Assembly: GCF_900115845.1 (NCBI RefSeq)
Contig: NZ_FOXX01000027.1
Coordinates: 1 to 32,111, forward strand
Direction: 5' to 3'
From: Priestia endophytica DSM 13796
GTDB taxonomy: Bacteria > Bacillota > Bacilli > Bacillales > Bacillaceae_H
Length of the DNA: 32,111 nucleotides
A program made the position numbers and the translations under genes. Below the pieces are notes generated by a model, which was not told where the DNA came from, made no database searches, and worked only from the letters and a program-made list of their open reading frames with translations. Shown here in pieces: positions 7,845 to 15,390 of the stretch (positions are counted from its first letter, which is position 1; each line of letters opens with the position of its first letter).

Positions 7845-8634
7845 TAAAAACACAGCCTTCCTTCACGAACAGTATTTGCGTACCTTAAAAAGAGAAAAAG
7901 CTTATGTTCGTCTTTTTCAACTTCTTATTCTTGTTTCCTTTTTTGTTCTATGGGAAGTTGGTTCACGAACAAAAATTTTAGATCCGCTTATTTTCAGCTC
8001 GCCTGTCAAAGTGAGCGAGCTTTTTGTTGAAAAGCTGATGGATGGCTCTCTCCTGCAGCATACAAGCATCACTCTTTTTGAAACACTGCTTGGGTTTTTA
8101 ATTGGGACACTTGCTGGGATTTTACTTGCATCTCTTCTTTGGTGGTCACCAAAGCTTGCTAAAATTCTTGATCCTTACCTTGTTGTATTAAATGCGATGC
8201 CTAAAGTAGCTCTCGGGCCAATTCTGATTGTTGCGATTGGACCAAACTTTTCCTCCATTCTAATTATGGGGGCACTCATTTCTGTGATCATTACTACCAT
8301 TGTTATTTATACAGCATTTAAAGAAGTGGACCCTAACTATGTAAAAGTGCTTCGTATTTTCAATGCTTCACGACTTCAATGTTTTAAGGAAGCCATCCTA
8401 CCAAGCTCTTTTCCAGCTATCATTTCTACTTTTAAAGTGAACGTTGGATTATCTTGGGTAGGTGTTATTGTCGGAGAATTCCTCGTTTCAAGTCAAGGGC
8501 TCGGTTATATGATTATTTATGGATTCCAAGTATTTAATTTTACCCTTGTGCTTCTAAGCCTCGTGCTTATTGCCATTTTAGCTACGCTTATGTATCAAGG
8601 TGTTGCTATTCTTGAAAAAAAATTGCTGAAATAA
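7834..8634 (+). CDS. ytlD: ABC transporter permease
   Basis: The membrane subunit, about 266 aa, with five to six hydrophobic segments and the EAA-loop region ([20 protein letters not shown]) that docks on the ATPase. It belongs to the SsuC/TauC family. I chose TTG 7834 because AAGGAG (7818-7823) lies 10 bases upstream and is inside the end of ytlC; this gives an 11-bp overlap. An in-frame ATG at 7768 would extend it by 22 residues deep into ytlC without a ribosome-binding site. The frame around 7825 also has a TTG but it is too close to the Shine-Dalgarno. Confidence 0.88.
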   Translation: MNNNKNTAFLHEQYLRTLKREKAYVRLFQLLILVSFFVLWEVGSRTKILDPLIFSSPVKVSELFVEKLMDGSLLQHTSITLFETLLGFLIGTLAGILLASLLWWSPKLAKILDPYLVVLNAMPKVALGPILIVAIGPNFSSILIMGALISVIITTIVIYTAFKEVDPNYVKVLRIFNASRLQCFKEAILPSSFPAIISTFKVNVGLSWVGVIVGEFLVSSQGLGYMIIYGFQVFNFTLVLLSLVLIAILATLMYQGVAILEKKLLK

Positions 8635-8636
8635 TA

Positions 8637-8670
8637 AAAAGGAACATCTCTTATGAAGATGTTCCTTTTT
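8637..8670. terminator. Bidirectional terminator between ytlD and ytkD
   Basis: Hairpin AAAAAGGAACATCT/AGATGTTCCTTTTT with a short loop and a T-run on each side. It follows ytlD on plus and overlaps the last codons of ytkD on minus. Confidence 0.85.
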
Positions 8671-9145
8671 GAGGTAATATTCTCTGACGTCGCATTTCAG
8701 TCAACACGTGCTGAAGAACGTCATCTTTCATAATAAAACTGTATTCCGCATGATTTTTAATATCTTTTGGCAATTCTCTTACTAAAACAGGTCCTTTTGT
8801 TTCTAGGTAATCATCTCTTTTTATAATCTCTGGAATAGAAGCAAAGTAAATGTTTTTGATAATAATTCGTTGGCGGCTACATACTTTATACTGCCCTAAA
8901 TAGTGTAAATCTGTAACAACTCCACCTGTTTCCTCCATTACCTCTCGTCTAGCAGCTTCTGCAGGTGTCTCTCCTTGCTCTACCTTTCCACCTGGAAACT
9001 CCATTCCACGCGTTGAATGATCTGTTAAGAGCCATTGGCCTTCAAAACGACAAACAACCCAGACATGTTTCGGGTTTTTAGAAAAAGCATGTTTATTAAA
9101 AGACAAAAAAACTTGATTCTGGTAGCTATCTTTAAACGTGTACAT
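8651..9145 (-). CDS. ytkD: NUDIX hydrolase, YtkD-like nucleoside triphosphatase
   Basis: A 164-aa NUDIX protein. The motif is complete: GGKVEQGETPAEAARREVMEETGG at about residues 52-75, with the REVMEE metal-binding glutamates. B. subtilis YtkD (158 aa) hydrolyses (8-oxo-)dGTP and has also been studied for RNA 5'-pyrophosphate removal; this protein is the same size and sits in the same neighbourhood. Start at ATG 9145; the Shine-Dalgarno (GATGGAG) is weak. The stop lies within the terminator shared with the ytl operon. Confidence 0.88.
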   Translation of the reverse strand: MYTFKDSYQNQVFLSFNKHAFSKNPKHVWVVCRFEGQWLLTDHSTRGMEFPGGKVEQGETPAEAARREVMEETGGVVTDLHYLGQYKVCSRQRIIIKNIYFASIPEIIKRDDYLETKGPVLVRELPKDIKNHAEYSFIMKDDVLQHVLTEMRRQRILPQKGTSS

Positions 9146-9224
9146 ATGACATTACTCCATCGCTCATTATTATGATTTCTATTGTAGCATAGAAGTTTTC
9201 AATACGTTCTTTTTTTCCCGACAA

Positions 9225-9258
9225 AAAAAGAGCAATTATTGAAATCACTCTTTATTTC
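9225..9258 (-). terminator. Weak terminator after the 109-aa gene
   Basis: Minus-strand AAAGAG...CTCTTTTTTT hairpin with a long loop, overlapping the last codons of the gene ending at 9245. The stem is short, so this is a tentative call. Confidence 0.4.
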
Positions 9259-9574
9259 TGTTCAGCAACGGCAGGATTTGTTCAATATGGGCTTTGGCAT
9301 TCTCATCTCCAAGCTCATACAATTTATCATATATAGCACAAATATGGCGATCATAAATGTCATTTCCTTTATCATGATGATATTCTAAGTATGGAATATG
9401 GGCTCTGAAATAGTTACCCCAATCTGTTGCTCTGTTTTCATTAAAGATTTCTCTTAGTTCTTCTATTTCCTCGTTATTGGCATAAATCGTATAGTTCCAA
9501 TCTGACGCAGTGCTAATTTGAGAAATTTCCCCTGTTGCTAATGTAACGTAATAGGTTTGTCGCTCGTTTATCAT
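9245..9574 (-). CDS. Conserved protein of unknown function
   Basis: A 109-aa soluble protein beginning MINERQTYYVTLATGEISQI, acidic, with a proline-rich/aromatic centre (WGNYFRAHIPYLEYHHDKGN) and no membrane segment. I recall similar short proteins in other Bacillaceae, sometimes loosely labelled hydrolase, but I see no catalytic motif. Start ATG 9574 has GAGGAG at a proper distance, so it is a real gene. It stands alone between ytkD and the holin-like gene, all on minus. Confidence 0.7.
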   Translation of the reverse strand: MINERQTYYVTLATGEISQISTASDWNYTIYANNEEIEELREIFNENRATDWGNYFRAHIPYLEYHHDKGNDIYDRHICAIYDKLYELGDENAKAHIEQILPLLNRNKE

Positions 9575-9640
9575 AGAATTCTCTCCTCTTTGTAGAGATA
9601 ATAGTGTTCTTATCCCACAAAAAGGAGAAAAGTATTCATT

Positions 9641-10036
9641 TTATTTTTTAAATCGATTTTGTAAGGCGTGAATTGCATTGATAATAATTTGTGGTACAGG
9701 TAGTCCTACCCTTTTTGCGTTATCCGTGATAGAAATGATTTCGTTAAGTGTATAAAATAGGATTGTTGTATTGCGGATGAAATTCTCATCCCAGAGTAGA
9801 ACATCCATAAAGTTTGCTACAGCAACTAAAATAAAAATTAAAATCTTTTGAGCAATTCCTCTATAACCGATACGGCTATTGAATTCCTTGTGCACAATAG
9901 ATGATAGCAAGCCAGTTATATAATCGAGAATAACGCATGCCAAAAGAATGGTTAATAAATAATTCCATCCACCGAACAGCAGTCCCGTAAAAGATCCGAT
10001 GCTAGCAATGCCGAGCAAGAAAGACTGTTTAAACAC
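9641..10036 (-). CDS. Holin-like membrane protein, Phage_holin_4 family (YtkC-like)
   Basis: A 131-aa protein with three hydrophobic helices (about residues 5-25, 25-46 and 64-85), the motif LDYITGLLSSIVHKEFNSRI and the C-terminal segment DNAKRVGLPVPQIIINAI typical of the TcdE/phi29-type holin family (PF05105). Members make pores for lysins or toxins. The GTG start at 10036-10034 has GGAGGG upstream. No amidase, phage structural or toxin gene is adjacent, so it is a lone chromosomal copy; B. subtilis YtkC is a similar protein in this neighbourhood. Its role is not known. Confidence 0.82.
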   Translation of the reverse strand: MFKQSFLLGIASIGSFTGLLFGGWNYLLTILLACVILDYITGLLSSIVHKEFNSRIGYRGIAQKILIFILVAVANFMDVLLWDENFIRNTTILFYTLNEIISITDNAKRVGLPVPQIIINAIHALQNRFKK

Positions 10037-10179
10037 AGTTTCCCTCCTCCCAAACTCCTATGATAGGAAATAGTTAATTCACAGTATTATTATATGTACA
10101 AACTACCAAAGTGCGTGGGAATTTAAAGAAATGAAGATAACGTGTAAAAAAAGAGGGAAAAGGAGGCATATATCATATA

Positions 10180-10213
10180 AAAAAGCAAACAAGCATAAGG
10201 CCTGTTTGCTTTT
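10180..10213 (-). terminator. Terminator of the quinone-oxidoreductase-like gene
   Basis: Minus-strand hairpin with AAGCAAACA paired to TGTTTGCTT and a flanking U-run, immediately after the gene ending at 10216. The bases 10037-10179 upstream of the holin-like gene contain nothing else I can identify. Confidence 0.8.
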
Positions 10214-10215
10214 CA

Positions 10216-11208
10216 TTACATTTTCACAATAACTCTACCCGTTGATTTTGCTTGTAAAATGTTGTCTAGGGCATTTGGAAGTTCTTCCAAAGAAATCTCT
10301 TTGTTCACAAGCTTTGAGAAGTCTTGGGGTTTTAAATCTCCTCCCATTCGCTCCCAAAGTTTTTGTCTACGCTCCATTGGACAATAAACAGAATCAATGC
10401 CAAGGAGGTTTACCCCGCGCAGTATGAATGGATAAACAGATGTTGGAACTTTGCCTCCACCCGTTAACCCACTTACGGCAACAGAACCGTTATAAGAGAT
10501 TTGACTAAGAATTGACGCTAGCACTTCACCACCAACAGGATCTACAGCTCCTGCAAACTTTTGCTTATCAAGCGCTTTTATTTTGCCATTGTAAACATCT
10601 TCACGCGAGATAATCTCAGATGCCCCAATACTTCTCAAATACTCGTGCTGTGATTCTTTCCCGCTGCTTGCTACAACGGTATAGCCACGCTTAGAAAGCA
10701 TTGCGATAGCAACGCTACCAACTCCACCTGTTGCTCCTGTCACAAGAACATCACCATTTTCTTCTTGAAGACCGTTTTCTTCTAACCGTTGAACAGATAG
10801 AGCAGCTGTAAATCCTGCTGTCCCTAAAACCATTGCTTCTTTTAATGTTAAACCTTCTGGTAATGGAACAATCCAATCTCCATGAAGGCGTACATACTCA
10901 CTATAACCACCAAAATGAGAAACCCCAATTTCGTAGCTTGTTGCAATTACTTTGTCACCTTCTTTAAAGCGCTCATCTTTTGAGGAAACAACTTCTCCTG
11001 CAAGATCAATTCCAGGGATAAAGGGATAAGAAGAGACAATTTTTCCATTCTTAATACTTGCTAGTCCATCTTTATAGTTCACACCAGAGTAAGCAACTTT
11101 TACAACAACATCTCCTTCTGGTAAGTCTGACAGAGATAGATACTCAATGTTCCGTGAAACCTCTTCACCTTGTTCACGAATAACTAATGCTTTAAAAGTC
11201 TCTTTCAT
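10216..11208 (-). CDS. YhdH/YhfP-family (acrylyl-CoA reductase-type) MDR oxidoreductase
   Basis: A 330-aa zinc-independent medium-chain dehydrogenase/reductase. The N-terminal catalytic domain includes AYSGVNYKDGLASIKNGKIV and FIPGIDLAGEVV; the Rossmann part has VTGATGGVGSVAI (about 153-165) as NADPH-binding loop. This subfamily (E. coli AcuI/YhdH, B. subtilis YhfP) reduces enoyl-CoA or quinone-like substrates. The family lacks the structural-zinc cysteines of alcohol dehydrogenases and so does this protein. ATG 11208 follows GAAAGGAGC. Its substrate here is not indicated by the neighbours. Confidence 0.88.
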   Translation of the reverse strand: MKETFKALVIREQGEEVSRNIEYLSLSDLPEGDVVVKVAYSGVNYKDGLASIKNGKIVSSYPFIPGIDLAGEVVSSKDERFKEGDKVIATSYEIGVSHFGGYSEYVRLHGDWIVPLPEGLTLKEAMVLGTAGFTAALSVQRLEENGLQEENGDVLVTGATGGVGSVAIAMLSKRGYTVVASSGKESQHEYLRSIGASEIISREDVYNGKIKALDKQKFAGAVDPVGGEVLASILSQISYNGSVAVSGLTGGGKVPTSVYPFILRGVNLLGIDSVYCPMERRQKLWERMGGDLKPQDFSKLVNKEISLEELPNALDNILQAKSTGRVIVKM

Positions 11209-11252
11209 AAAAATGCTCCTTTCTTATATTCCAATATATTTCATATTAAATG

Positions 11253-11294
11253 AAAACAGAGAGCGTAACAAACATCTGCTACACTCTCTGTTTT
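11253..11294 (-). terminator. Hairpin after the 51-aa gene
   Basis: An 11-base inverted repeat (AAAACAGAGAG / CTCTCTGTTTT) with a 20-base loop lies directly after the stop of the 51-aa minus-strand gene. Read on minus it ends in TTTTC, consistent with a terminator before the oxidoreductase gene. Confidence 0.6.
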
Positions 11295-11449
11295 TACGCG
11301 TGTGAAATTGCTTTTAAAATCGTTTTGCAGCCAATCCAAAGTAAGCGAGGAACATAATAAAGAAGTTCAGGAACTTCAACCAAAACGTCAAAGGCTGTCT
11401 CTGCTATTTCCTTCTTTCTCTTGTTCTGCTTTTTCTTTTTCAACTTCAC
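11294..11449 (-). CDS. Small basic protein of unknown function, 51 aa
   Basis: Starting at GTG 11449-11447 behind AAAGGAGG, a 51-codon frame ends at TAA 11296-11294. The N-terminal third is extremely basic (MKLKKKKQNKRKKEI), followed by an amphipathic/hydrophobic segment AFDVLVEVPELLYYVPRLLW and IGCKTILKAISHA. It could sit at the membrane or bind nucleic acid. A terminator hairpin follows the stop, and dps is upstream on the same strand. I do not recognise a family; the case for a real gene is ribosome-binding site, uninterrupted frame, terminator and a protein-like sequence. Confidence 0.6.
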   Translation of the reverse strand: MKLKKKKQNKRKKEIAETAFDVLVEVPELLYYVPRLLWIGCKTILKAISHA

Positions 11450-11530
11450 TCCTTACACCGCCTCCTTTCGCTGTTTAAAAAGATATACGGAGCAAAGAGA
11501 GAAACTGTTTCAAAAATTTGCTAGAAGCAA

Positions 11531-11556
11531 AAAAAGCGGAGAATATCTCCGCTTTT
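11531..11556 (-). terminator. Terminator of dps
   Basis: Hairpin AAAAAGCGGAGA/TCTCCGCTTTTT right after the dps stop, with U-run on the minus strand. Confidence 0.85.
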
Positions 11557-11558
11557 TC

Positions 11559-12002
11559 TTATCGTCCTAAGAACGAATTTAACATCCATTTATGTTTTTC
11601 AAAGCTTTTATGCATAGCAAGGAGCATATCTCCTGTTGTTTCATCGTCAGCTTCTGCAGCAGCATCCATACCTTCTTTTAACTCTTTTGTTAACGTATTG
11701 AAGTCTGCTACAAGGTTTGCTACCATGTCTTTTGCACTTTCATTCTTTTCTGCTTCTTTGATAGAAGACATTTCAAGATATTCTTTCATTGTTGCAACAG
11801 GTTTTACTTCAAGAGCTAATAAACGTTCTGCTAAGTCATCAATGTTTGTAGCTGTCTCGTTGTAAAGCTCTTCAAACTTTTCATGTAGGGTAAAGAAGTT
11901 TTCTCCTTTTACATACCAGTGATAATTATGTAGCTTAATGTAAAGTACACTGAAGTTTGCGATTTGATTATTTACAATTGTTGTAACTTTATTGTTTGAC
12001 AT
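11559..12002 (-). CDS. dps: Dps-family ferritin-like DNA-protection protein
   Basis: A protein of 147 aa (148 if the preceding ATG at 12005 is used). It oxidises and stores iron in a 12-subunit shell and protects DNA from peroxide damage. The signature [20 protein letters not shown] followed by [20 protein letters not shown] is present; the ferroxidase residues fall in this region (His 25/28, His 40, Glu/Asp around 44 and 55-59). It closely resembles B. subtilis Dps (YtkB), a SigB-dependent stationary-phase protein in the same gene neighbourhood. The second ATG has the better distance to GGAGG. A SigB-like promoter lies upstream. Confidence 0.93.
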   Translation of the reverse strand: MSNNKVTTIVNNQIANFSVLYIKLHNYHWYVKGENFFTLHEKFEELYNETATNIDDLAERLLALEVKPVATMKEYLEMSSIKEAEKNESAKDMVANLVADFNTLTKELKEGMDAAAEADDETTGDMLLAMHKSFEKHKWMLNSFLGR

Positions 12003-12051
12003 CATTATTCCTCCGAATCATTTTTTTTAACACATTTTCTCTACTATAGTT

Positions 12052-12078
12052 GTACCCACTTTTACACGATGTTCAAAC
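12052..12078 (-). promoter_or_regulatory. Possible SigB promoter of dps
   Basis: Minus-strand GTTT (12078-12075) and GGGTAC (12057-12052) separated by 17 bases, close to the SigB pattern GTTT-N14-17-GGGWAW with one mismatch. dps is a known SigB target in B. subtilis. Tentative. Confidence 0.45.
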
Positions 12079-12093
12079 TTAAAATTATGGAAA

Positions 12094-12125
12094 AAAAGCG
12101 TCCTTTTCTAAAAAAGGACGCTTTT
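12094..12125 (-). terminator. Terminator of luxS
   Basis: Perfect 14-base stem AAAAGCGTCCTTTT/AAAAGGACGCTTTT with 4-base loop immediately after luxS, U-run on the minus strand. Confidence 0.9.
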
Positions 12126-12129
12126 CTTC

Positions 12130-12603
12130 TTAACCAAATACTTTTTCTAAATCTTCATCATTTTGTTCAAGCCAGAACTTCATTAGACGTTTTGCACCAT
12201 CTAAATCGTGAAGTTTCGCTTGACCGCATTGTGTTTCATTTGCAGCTGGGATTTCAGTAATATTCACAGCGTCTTCAAATGTTTCTCTTAACAATGTAAT
12301 GATTTCTTTTACAGTTGGCTCACCGCTTACTACTAAATAGTACCCTGTTTGGCAACCCATTGGAGAAATATCAATGATATCAAAATGGTCGTGTTTCTCT
12401 GCGTATTTACGGATTGTAAATGCTAAAAGATGTTCCAATGTATGAATAGTATCAGGCTTCATCGCTTGCTTATTCGGTTGACAAAAACGAATATCAAACT
12501 TATTAATTAATCCATCAGTTCCTACTTTATGAACACCACAATGACGAACATAAGGAGCTTTCACGGCTGTATGATCAAGTTCAAAACTTTCAACTGAAGG
12601 CAT
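12130..12603 (-). CDS. luxS: S-ribosylhomocysteine lyase
   Basis: Cleaves S-ribosylhomocysteine to homocysteine and the autoinducer-2 precursor DPD, recycling the product of SAM-dependent methylation. The 157-aa length matches B. subtilis LuxS. The metal site is complete: HTLEH at residues 54-58 and Cys 126 in ETQCGQ; the catalytic Cys 84 (PMGCQTGYY) is present. Start ATG 12603 follows AAAGGAGAGC. Monocistronic, with its own terminator. With metK in the same window it connects SAM production and recovery, although the genes are about 11 kb apart. Confidence 0.97.
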   Translation of the reverse strand: MPSVESFELDHTAVKAPYVRHCGVHKVGTDGLINKFDIRFCQPNKQAMKPDTIHTLEHLLAFTIRKYAEKHDHFDIIDISPMGCQTGYYLVVSGEPTVKEIITLLRETFEDAVNITEIPAANETQCGQAKLHDLDGAKRLMKFWLEQNDEDLEKVFG

Positions 12604-12712
12604 AAAAAAGCTCTCCTTTCAATGTATCATTTGTATTTTTTAATCGTATCTAGTATAACATATCGTAGGTTATAATAAATTTAGAACACTCTTTTTAAGG
12701 AAGGTTTTATCT

Positions 12713-12952
12713 ATGAAAAAAGTATTGCTCTGGCTTATTAGAGGATATCAGCTGTTCATCTCTCCTCTTTCTCCTCCACGCTGTCGCTTTCATCCCACAT
12801 GTTCACATTATGGTCTTCAATCGATTCAGCGCTTTGGAGCCATTAAAGGTACCTACCTTACGATAAAACGAATATTGAAATGCCATCCATTCCATCCAGG
12901 AGGCTTTGACCCAGTTCCTGAAAAAAAGGACAAGCATTCACATTCAAAATAA
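12713..12952 (+). CDS. yidD: Membrane protein insertion efficiency factor YidD
   Basis: A 79-aa protein of the YidD family (B. subtilis YtjA). The whole family signature is visible: a short amphipathic N-terminus ([15 protein letters not shown]), then [19 protein letters not shown] and [17 protein letters not shown]. It assists YidC/Sec-dependent membrane insertion. Start ATG 12713 follows AAGGAAGG. It converges with the carbonic anhydrase gene, and the two stop codons are directly adjacent with no terminator between. Confidence 0.93.
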   Translation: MKKVLLWLIRGYQLFISPLSPPRCRFHPTCSHYGLQSIQRFGAIKGTYLTIKRILKCHPFHPGGFDPVPEKKDKHSHSK

Positions 12953-13522
12953 TTATTTTGATGAAGTAACGGCTTTTTCGTCACGATCTACAACATCTAA
13001 TTTTCCTGTTGCAGGGTCAATGACTAAACCGTGCACAGGGATGTTTGGTACAAGCGGATGGTTGCGAATTTGATCAACGCTTTGTTGAACGCTATCTGTT
13101 ACATTATCAAATCCACGAAGCCAGTCATCAAGGTTAATGCCAGCATTTTCTAACGTATGGATTGTATCTTCTGTAATACCGCGTTCAACAAATTTTTTCT
13201 TTACGGACTCTGGATTGATACTGCTCATTCCGCAGTCATGATGCCCAATAACAAATACCTCATCTGCGCCTAGTTCATAAATAGCAACAATAAGGCTGCG
13301 CATAATTCCGCCAAATGGTGTTGAAACAACAGCACCTGCTGATTTTACAATTTTAGCGTCCCCGTTTTTCAAGTTCATACTTGCTGGTAAAAGTTCGATA
13401 AGTCTTGTGTCCATGCATGTTAAAATAACGCATTTCTTGTTTGGAAACTTTGATGTTTCAAATGTTTTGTACTCTTGTTTCTCAACGAATTGCTTGTTAT
13501 ATTCTAAAATTTGTTCTAACAC
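12953..13522 (-). CDS. Beta-class carbonic anhydrase (YtiB-like)
   Basis: Interconverts CO2 and bicarbonate. The protein has 189 aa, with zinc ligands Cys 36 (in CMDTR, with the Asp 38/Arg 40 dyad), His 94 and Cys 97 (GHHDCG). This is the type of B. subtilis YtiB, in the same neighbourhood. The start is GTG 13522-13520 with GGGGAG upstream. Its stop abuts that of yidD on the opposite strand, so the two transcripts probably overlap at the 3' ends. Confidence 0.92.
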   Translation of the reverse strand: MLEQILEYNKQFVEKQEYKTFETSKFPNKKCVILTCMDTRLIELLPASMNLKNGDAKIVKSAGAVVSTPFGGIMRSLIVAIYELGADEVFVIGHHDCGMSSINPESVKKKFVERGITEDTIHTLENAGINLDDWLRGFDNVTDSVQQSVDQIRNHPLVPNIPVHGLVIDPATGKLDVVDRDEKAVTSSK

Positions 13523-13584
13523 TTTTCTACTCCCCTTATCATATCTTATGTTTTTAAATTCATTATTTATTATATCAAATTTTT

Positions 13585-13634
13585 AAAAAAGAGGATGTCC
13601 TAAAATTTATCCTTTTAGAACATCCTCCTTTTAT
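13585..13634 (-). terminator. Terminator of rpmE2
   Basis: A long hairpin (AAAGAGGATGT ... ACATCCTC with further pairing of CTAAAA and TTTTAG) lies directly downstream of rpmE2 on the minus strand, ending in a U-run. Confidence 0.8.
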
Positions 13635-13642
13635 TATTGTTT

Positions 13643-13888
13643 TTATTTCATATTATATTTCTTCTTAAACTGCTCTGCTCGTCCATCACGGTTACCAAAT
13701 TTTTGACGTCCTGTGTAGAATGGATGTGTGTCAGATGAAACCTCTACTTTTAAAAGCGGATAAGTGTTTCCGTCTTCCCACTCTATTGTCTCGTTGGATT
13801 TCTTTGTTGAACCACTTAAAAATTTATATCCGCTGTTTGTGTCCATAAATACTACAGGCTGATAGTCTGGATGTAAATTTTGTTTCAT
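13643..13888 (-). CDS. rpmE2: Ribosomal protein L31 type B, zinc-independent
   Basis: The alternative L31 of 81 aa: [47 protein letters not shown] and a basic C-terminus. It lacks the zinc-binding CxxC cysteines of type A L31. In B. subtilis this gene (ytiA) is repressed by Zur and made during zinc shortage so that zinc can be released from the ribosome by replacing the other L31. A Zur-like box overlaps its promoter here. Start ATG 13888 has AAAGGAG upstream. Confidence 0.95.
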   Translation of the reverse strand: MKQNLHPDYQPVVFMDTNSGYKFLSGSTKKSNETIEWEDGNTYPLLKVEVSSDTHPFYTGRQKFGNRDGRAEQFKKKYNMK

Positions 13889-13920
13889 AATTATCGTGCT
13901 CCTTTCAAAATCGTATCTCT

Positions 13921-13950
13921 ATTATAAAACGTAACCATTACTATTTGCAA
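13921..13950 (-). promoter_or_regulatory. rpmE2 promoter with Zur-like box
   Basis: Minus-strand TTGCAA (13950-13945) and TATAAT (13926-13921) are separated by 18 bp. The 21-mer at 13946-13926, AAATAGTAATGGTTACGTTT plus T, matches the Zur consensus AAATCGTAATNATTACGATT plus T at 17 of 20 positions and fills the spacer. Zinc-dependent repression is therefore likely. Confidence 0.75.
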
Positions 13951-14046
13951 ATGAAAAGTTTTCCTACCTTCCAAAATCATGAATAATTAATTCCAATAAG
14001 TGGACAATAAGGTTTATTGATACTTCACTGGAAAGGTAGGAGCATT

Positions 14047-15390
14047 ATGGATCACTTAGTTACAGCGCGCTCAATGTTTGGAATGACAATGGGTTTTCAT
14101 ATTATTTTTGCAACACTAGGCGTTGGTCTTCCTCTTATGATTCTCATTGCAGAACTTTTATATCAAAAAACAAAAGATCCGTCTTATAACATCATGGCAC
14201 AGCGGTGGATCAAAGGTTTTTCTGTTTTACTTGGCGTTGCTATTCCAACCGGAACAATTGCCGGAACGCAGCTTTCTTTATTGTGGCCCGGTTTTATGGA
14301 GGTCGTCGGAAAAGTGATGGCTCTTCCATTCCAAATTGAAATTTATGCATTTTTTATTGAAGCTCTCTTTTTATCCATTTACGTTTATGCAGCAGACCGC
14401 ATTTCTCCTTTTATGCGAATTTTGAGTGTAATATTTATTGCGATTGGGGGGGCAGCTTCAGCAGTTTTAATTACAAATGTACATGCTTTTGAAGGAACTC
14501 CTGCAGGGTTTACGATTACAGATGGAAATATTACTAATGTTGAACCTTGGGCGGCTTTCTTTAATCCAAGCTTTTTAGTCACAGCAGGACACGTTGTTGT
14601 CTCGGCGTATACAACGGTTGGCTTTATTATTGCTTCGGTTGCTGCTTATAAAATGCTACGCTCGCGCAAAGATAAAAAGGTATACTCTTTCCATCGAAAG
14701 GCTCTTATTATCGGTTTAACAGTTGGAGGCGTATTCTCTTTTCTAACAGCCCTTAACGGTCATGAATCAGCACAGCATCTTTATGAATATCAGCCGGAAA
14801 AGCTAGCAGGTGCTGAAGGGCTTTTCGAAACTCAGGATCATGCTCCACTAACACTCGGAGGATTCACGGATGTTGAAAATCAAGAAATTAAATATGGAAT
14901 AGAGTTTCCATGGGCGCTAAGCTTTTTAGCTGGCAACAGTTTTGATACTACTGTAATTGGGCTTAATGATTTCCCAAGAGAATATTGGCCACCGTTATTT
15001 ATTCACACTTTATTTAACTCAATGGTTGTGATTGGTGGATTCCTTCTTATGTTAGCTCTTGCAGCATTTGTGTGGACGAAGTTCTTAAAGAAAAAAGAAT
15101 TTCCAAAACTTTTTCTCTGGGCATTTATTATCTCAGGCCCGCTTGCTGTAATTGCCATTGAATCCGGATGGATCTTTGCTTGTACAGGACGTCAGCCATG
15201 GATCATTTACCGTATGATGAAGACGTCTGAAGCTGTTACAACATCGGCAGATTTAAGTCTACTCTTTTTCCTGTTCCTTCTTGTCTATATTATTTTAGGA
15301 ATAGCTGTTGTTCTTGTGCTTCGCTATTACTTCAAGAGACATCCTGTTTCAGAAGATTTAGCTAAACTAAACTCTGAAGGAGGAATTTAA
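14047..15390 (+). CDS. ythA: Cytochrome bd-type quinol oxidase subunit I (YthA-like)
   Basis: The haem-bearing subunit of a terminal oxidase that takes electrons from menaquinol and reduces O2 to water at the cytoplasmic membrane. It has 447 aa, about nine membrane helices and His 18 (TMGFHIIFATLG), the b595-ligand equivalent; the GRQPW signature lies at about residue 380. The Q-loop is short and the sequence before GRQPW is FACT rather than the common TE motif, which fits the YthA/CIO subgroup rather than classic CydA. The start is ATG 14047 after GGTAGGAG; an in-frame ATG at 14017 would add 10 residues without a good ribosome-binding site. Confidence 0.93.
   Translation: MDHLVTARSMFGMTMGFHIIFATLGVGLPLMILIAELLYQKTKDPSYNIMAQRWIKGFSVLLGVAIPTGTIAGTQLSLLWPGFMEVVGKVMALPFQIEIYAFFIEALFLSIYVYAADRISPFMRILSVIFIAIGGAASAVLITNVHAFEGTPAGFTITDGNITNVEPWAAFFNPSFLVTAGHVVVSAYTTVGFIIASVAAYKMLRSRKDKKVYSFHRKALIIGLTVGGVFSFLTALNGHESAQHLYEYQPEKLAGAEGLFETQDHAPLTLGGFTDVENQEIKYGIEFPWALSFLAGNSFDTTVIGLNDFPREYWPPLFIHTLFNSMVVIGGFLLMLALAAFVWTKFLKKKEFPKLFLWAFIISGPLAVIAIESGWIFACTGRQPWIIYRMMKTSEAVTTSADLSLLFFLFLLVYIILGIAVVLVLRYYFKRHPVSEDLAKLNSEGGI

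Noticed and set aside
9641-10036. A prophage remnant around the holin-like gene
   Set aside because: The flanks are ordinary chromosomal genes in conserved order, with no integrase, amidase, or structural genes and no attachment-type repeats seen.
10242-12260. Several plus-strand open frames of 60-115 codons opposite the oxidoreductase, dps and luxS genes
   Set aside because: They lie opposite well-supported genes, have no ribosome-binding sites, and their translated sequences look like antisense reading of coding DNA.
12130-12603. luxS as evidence of a quorum-sensing locus
   Set aside because: No receptor or transport genes for autoinducer-2 are adjacent; a metabolic role in SAM recycling is enough.
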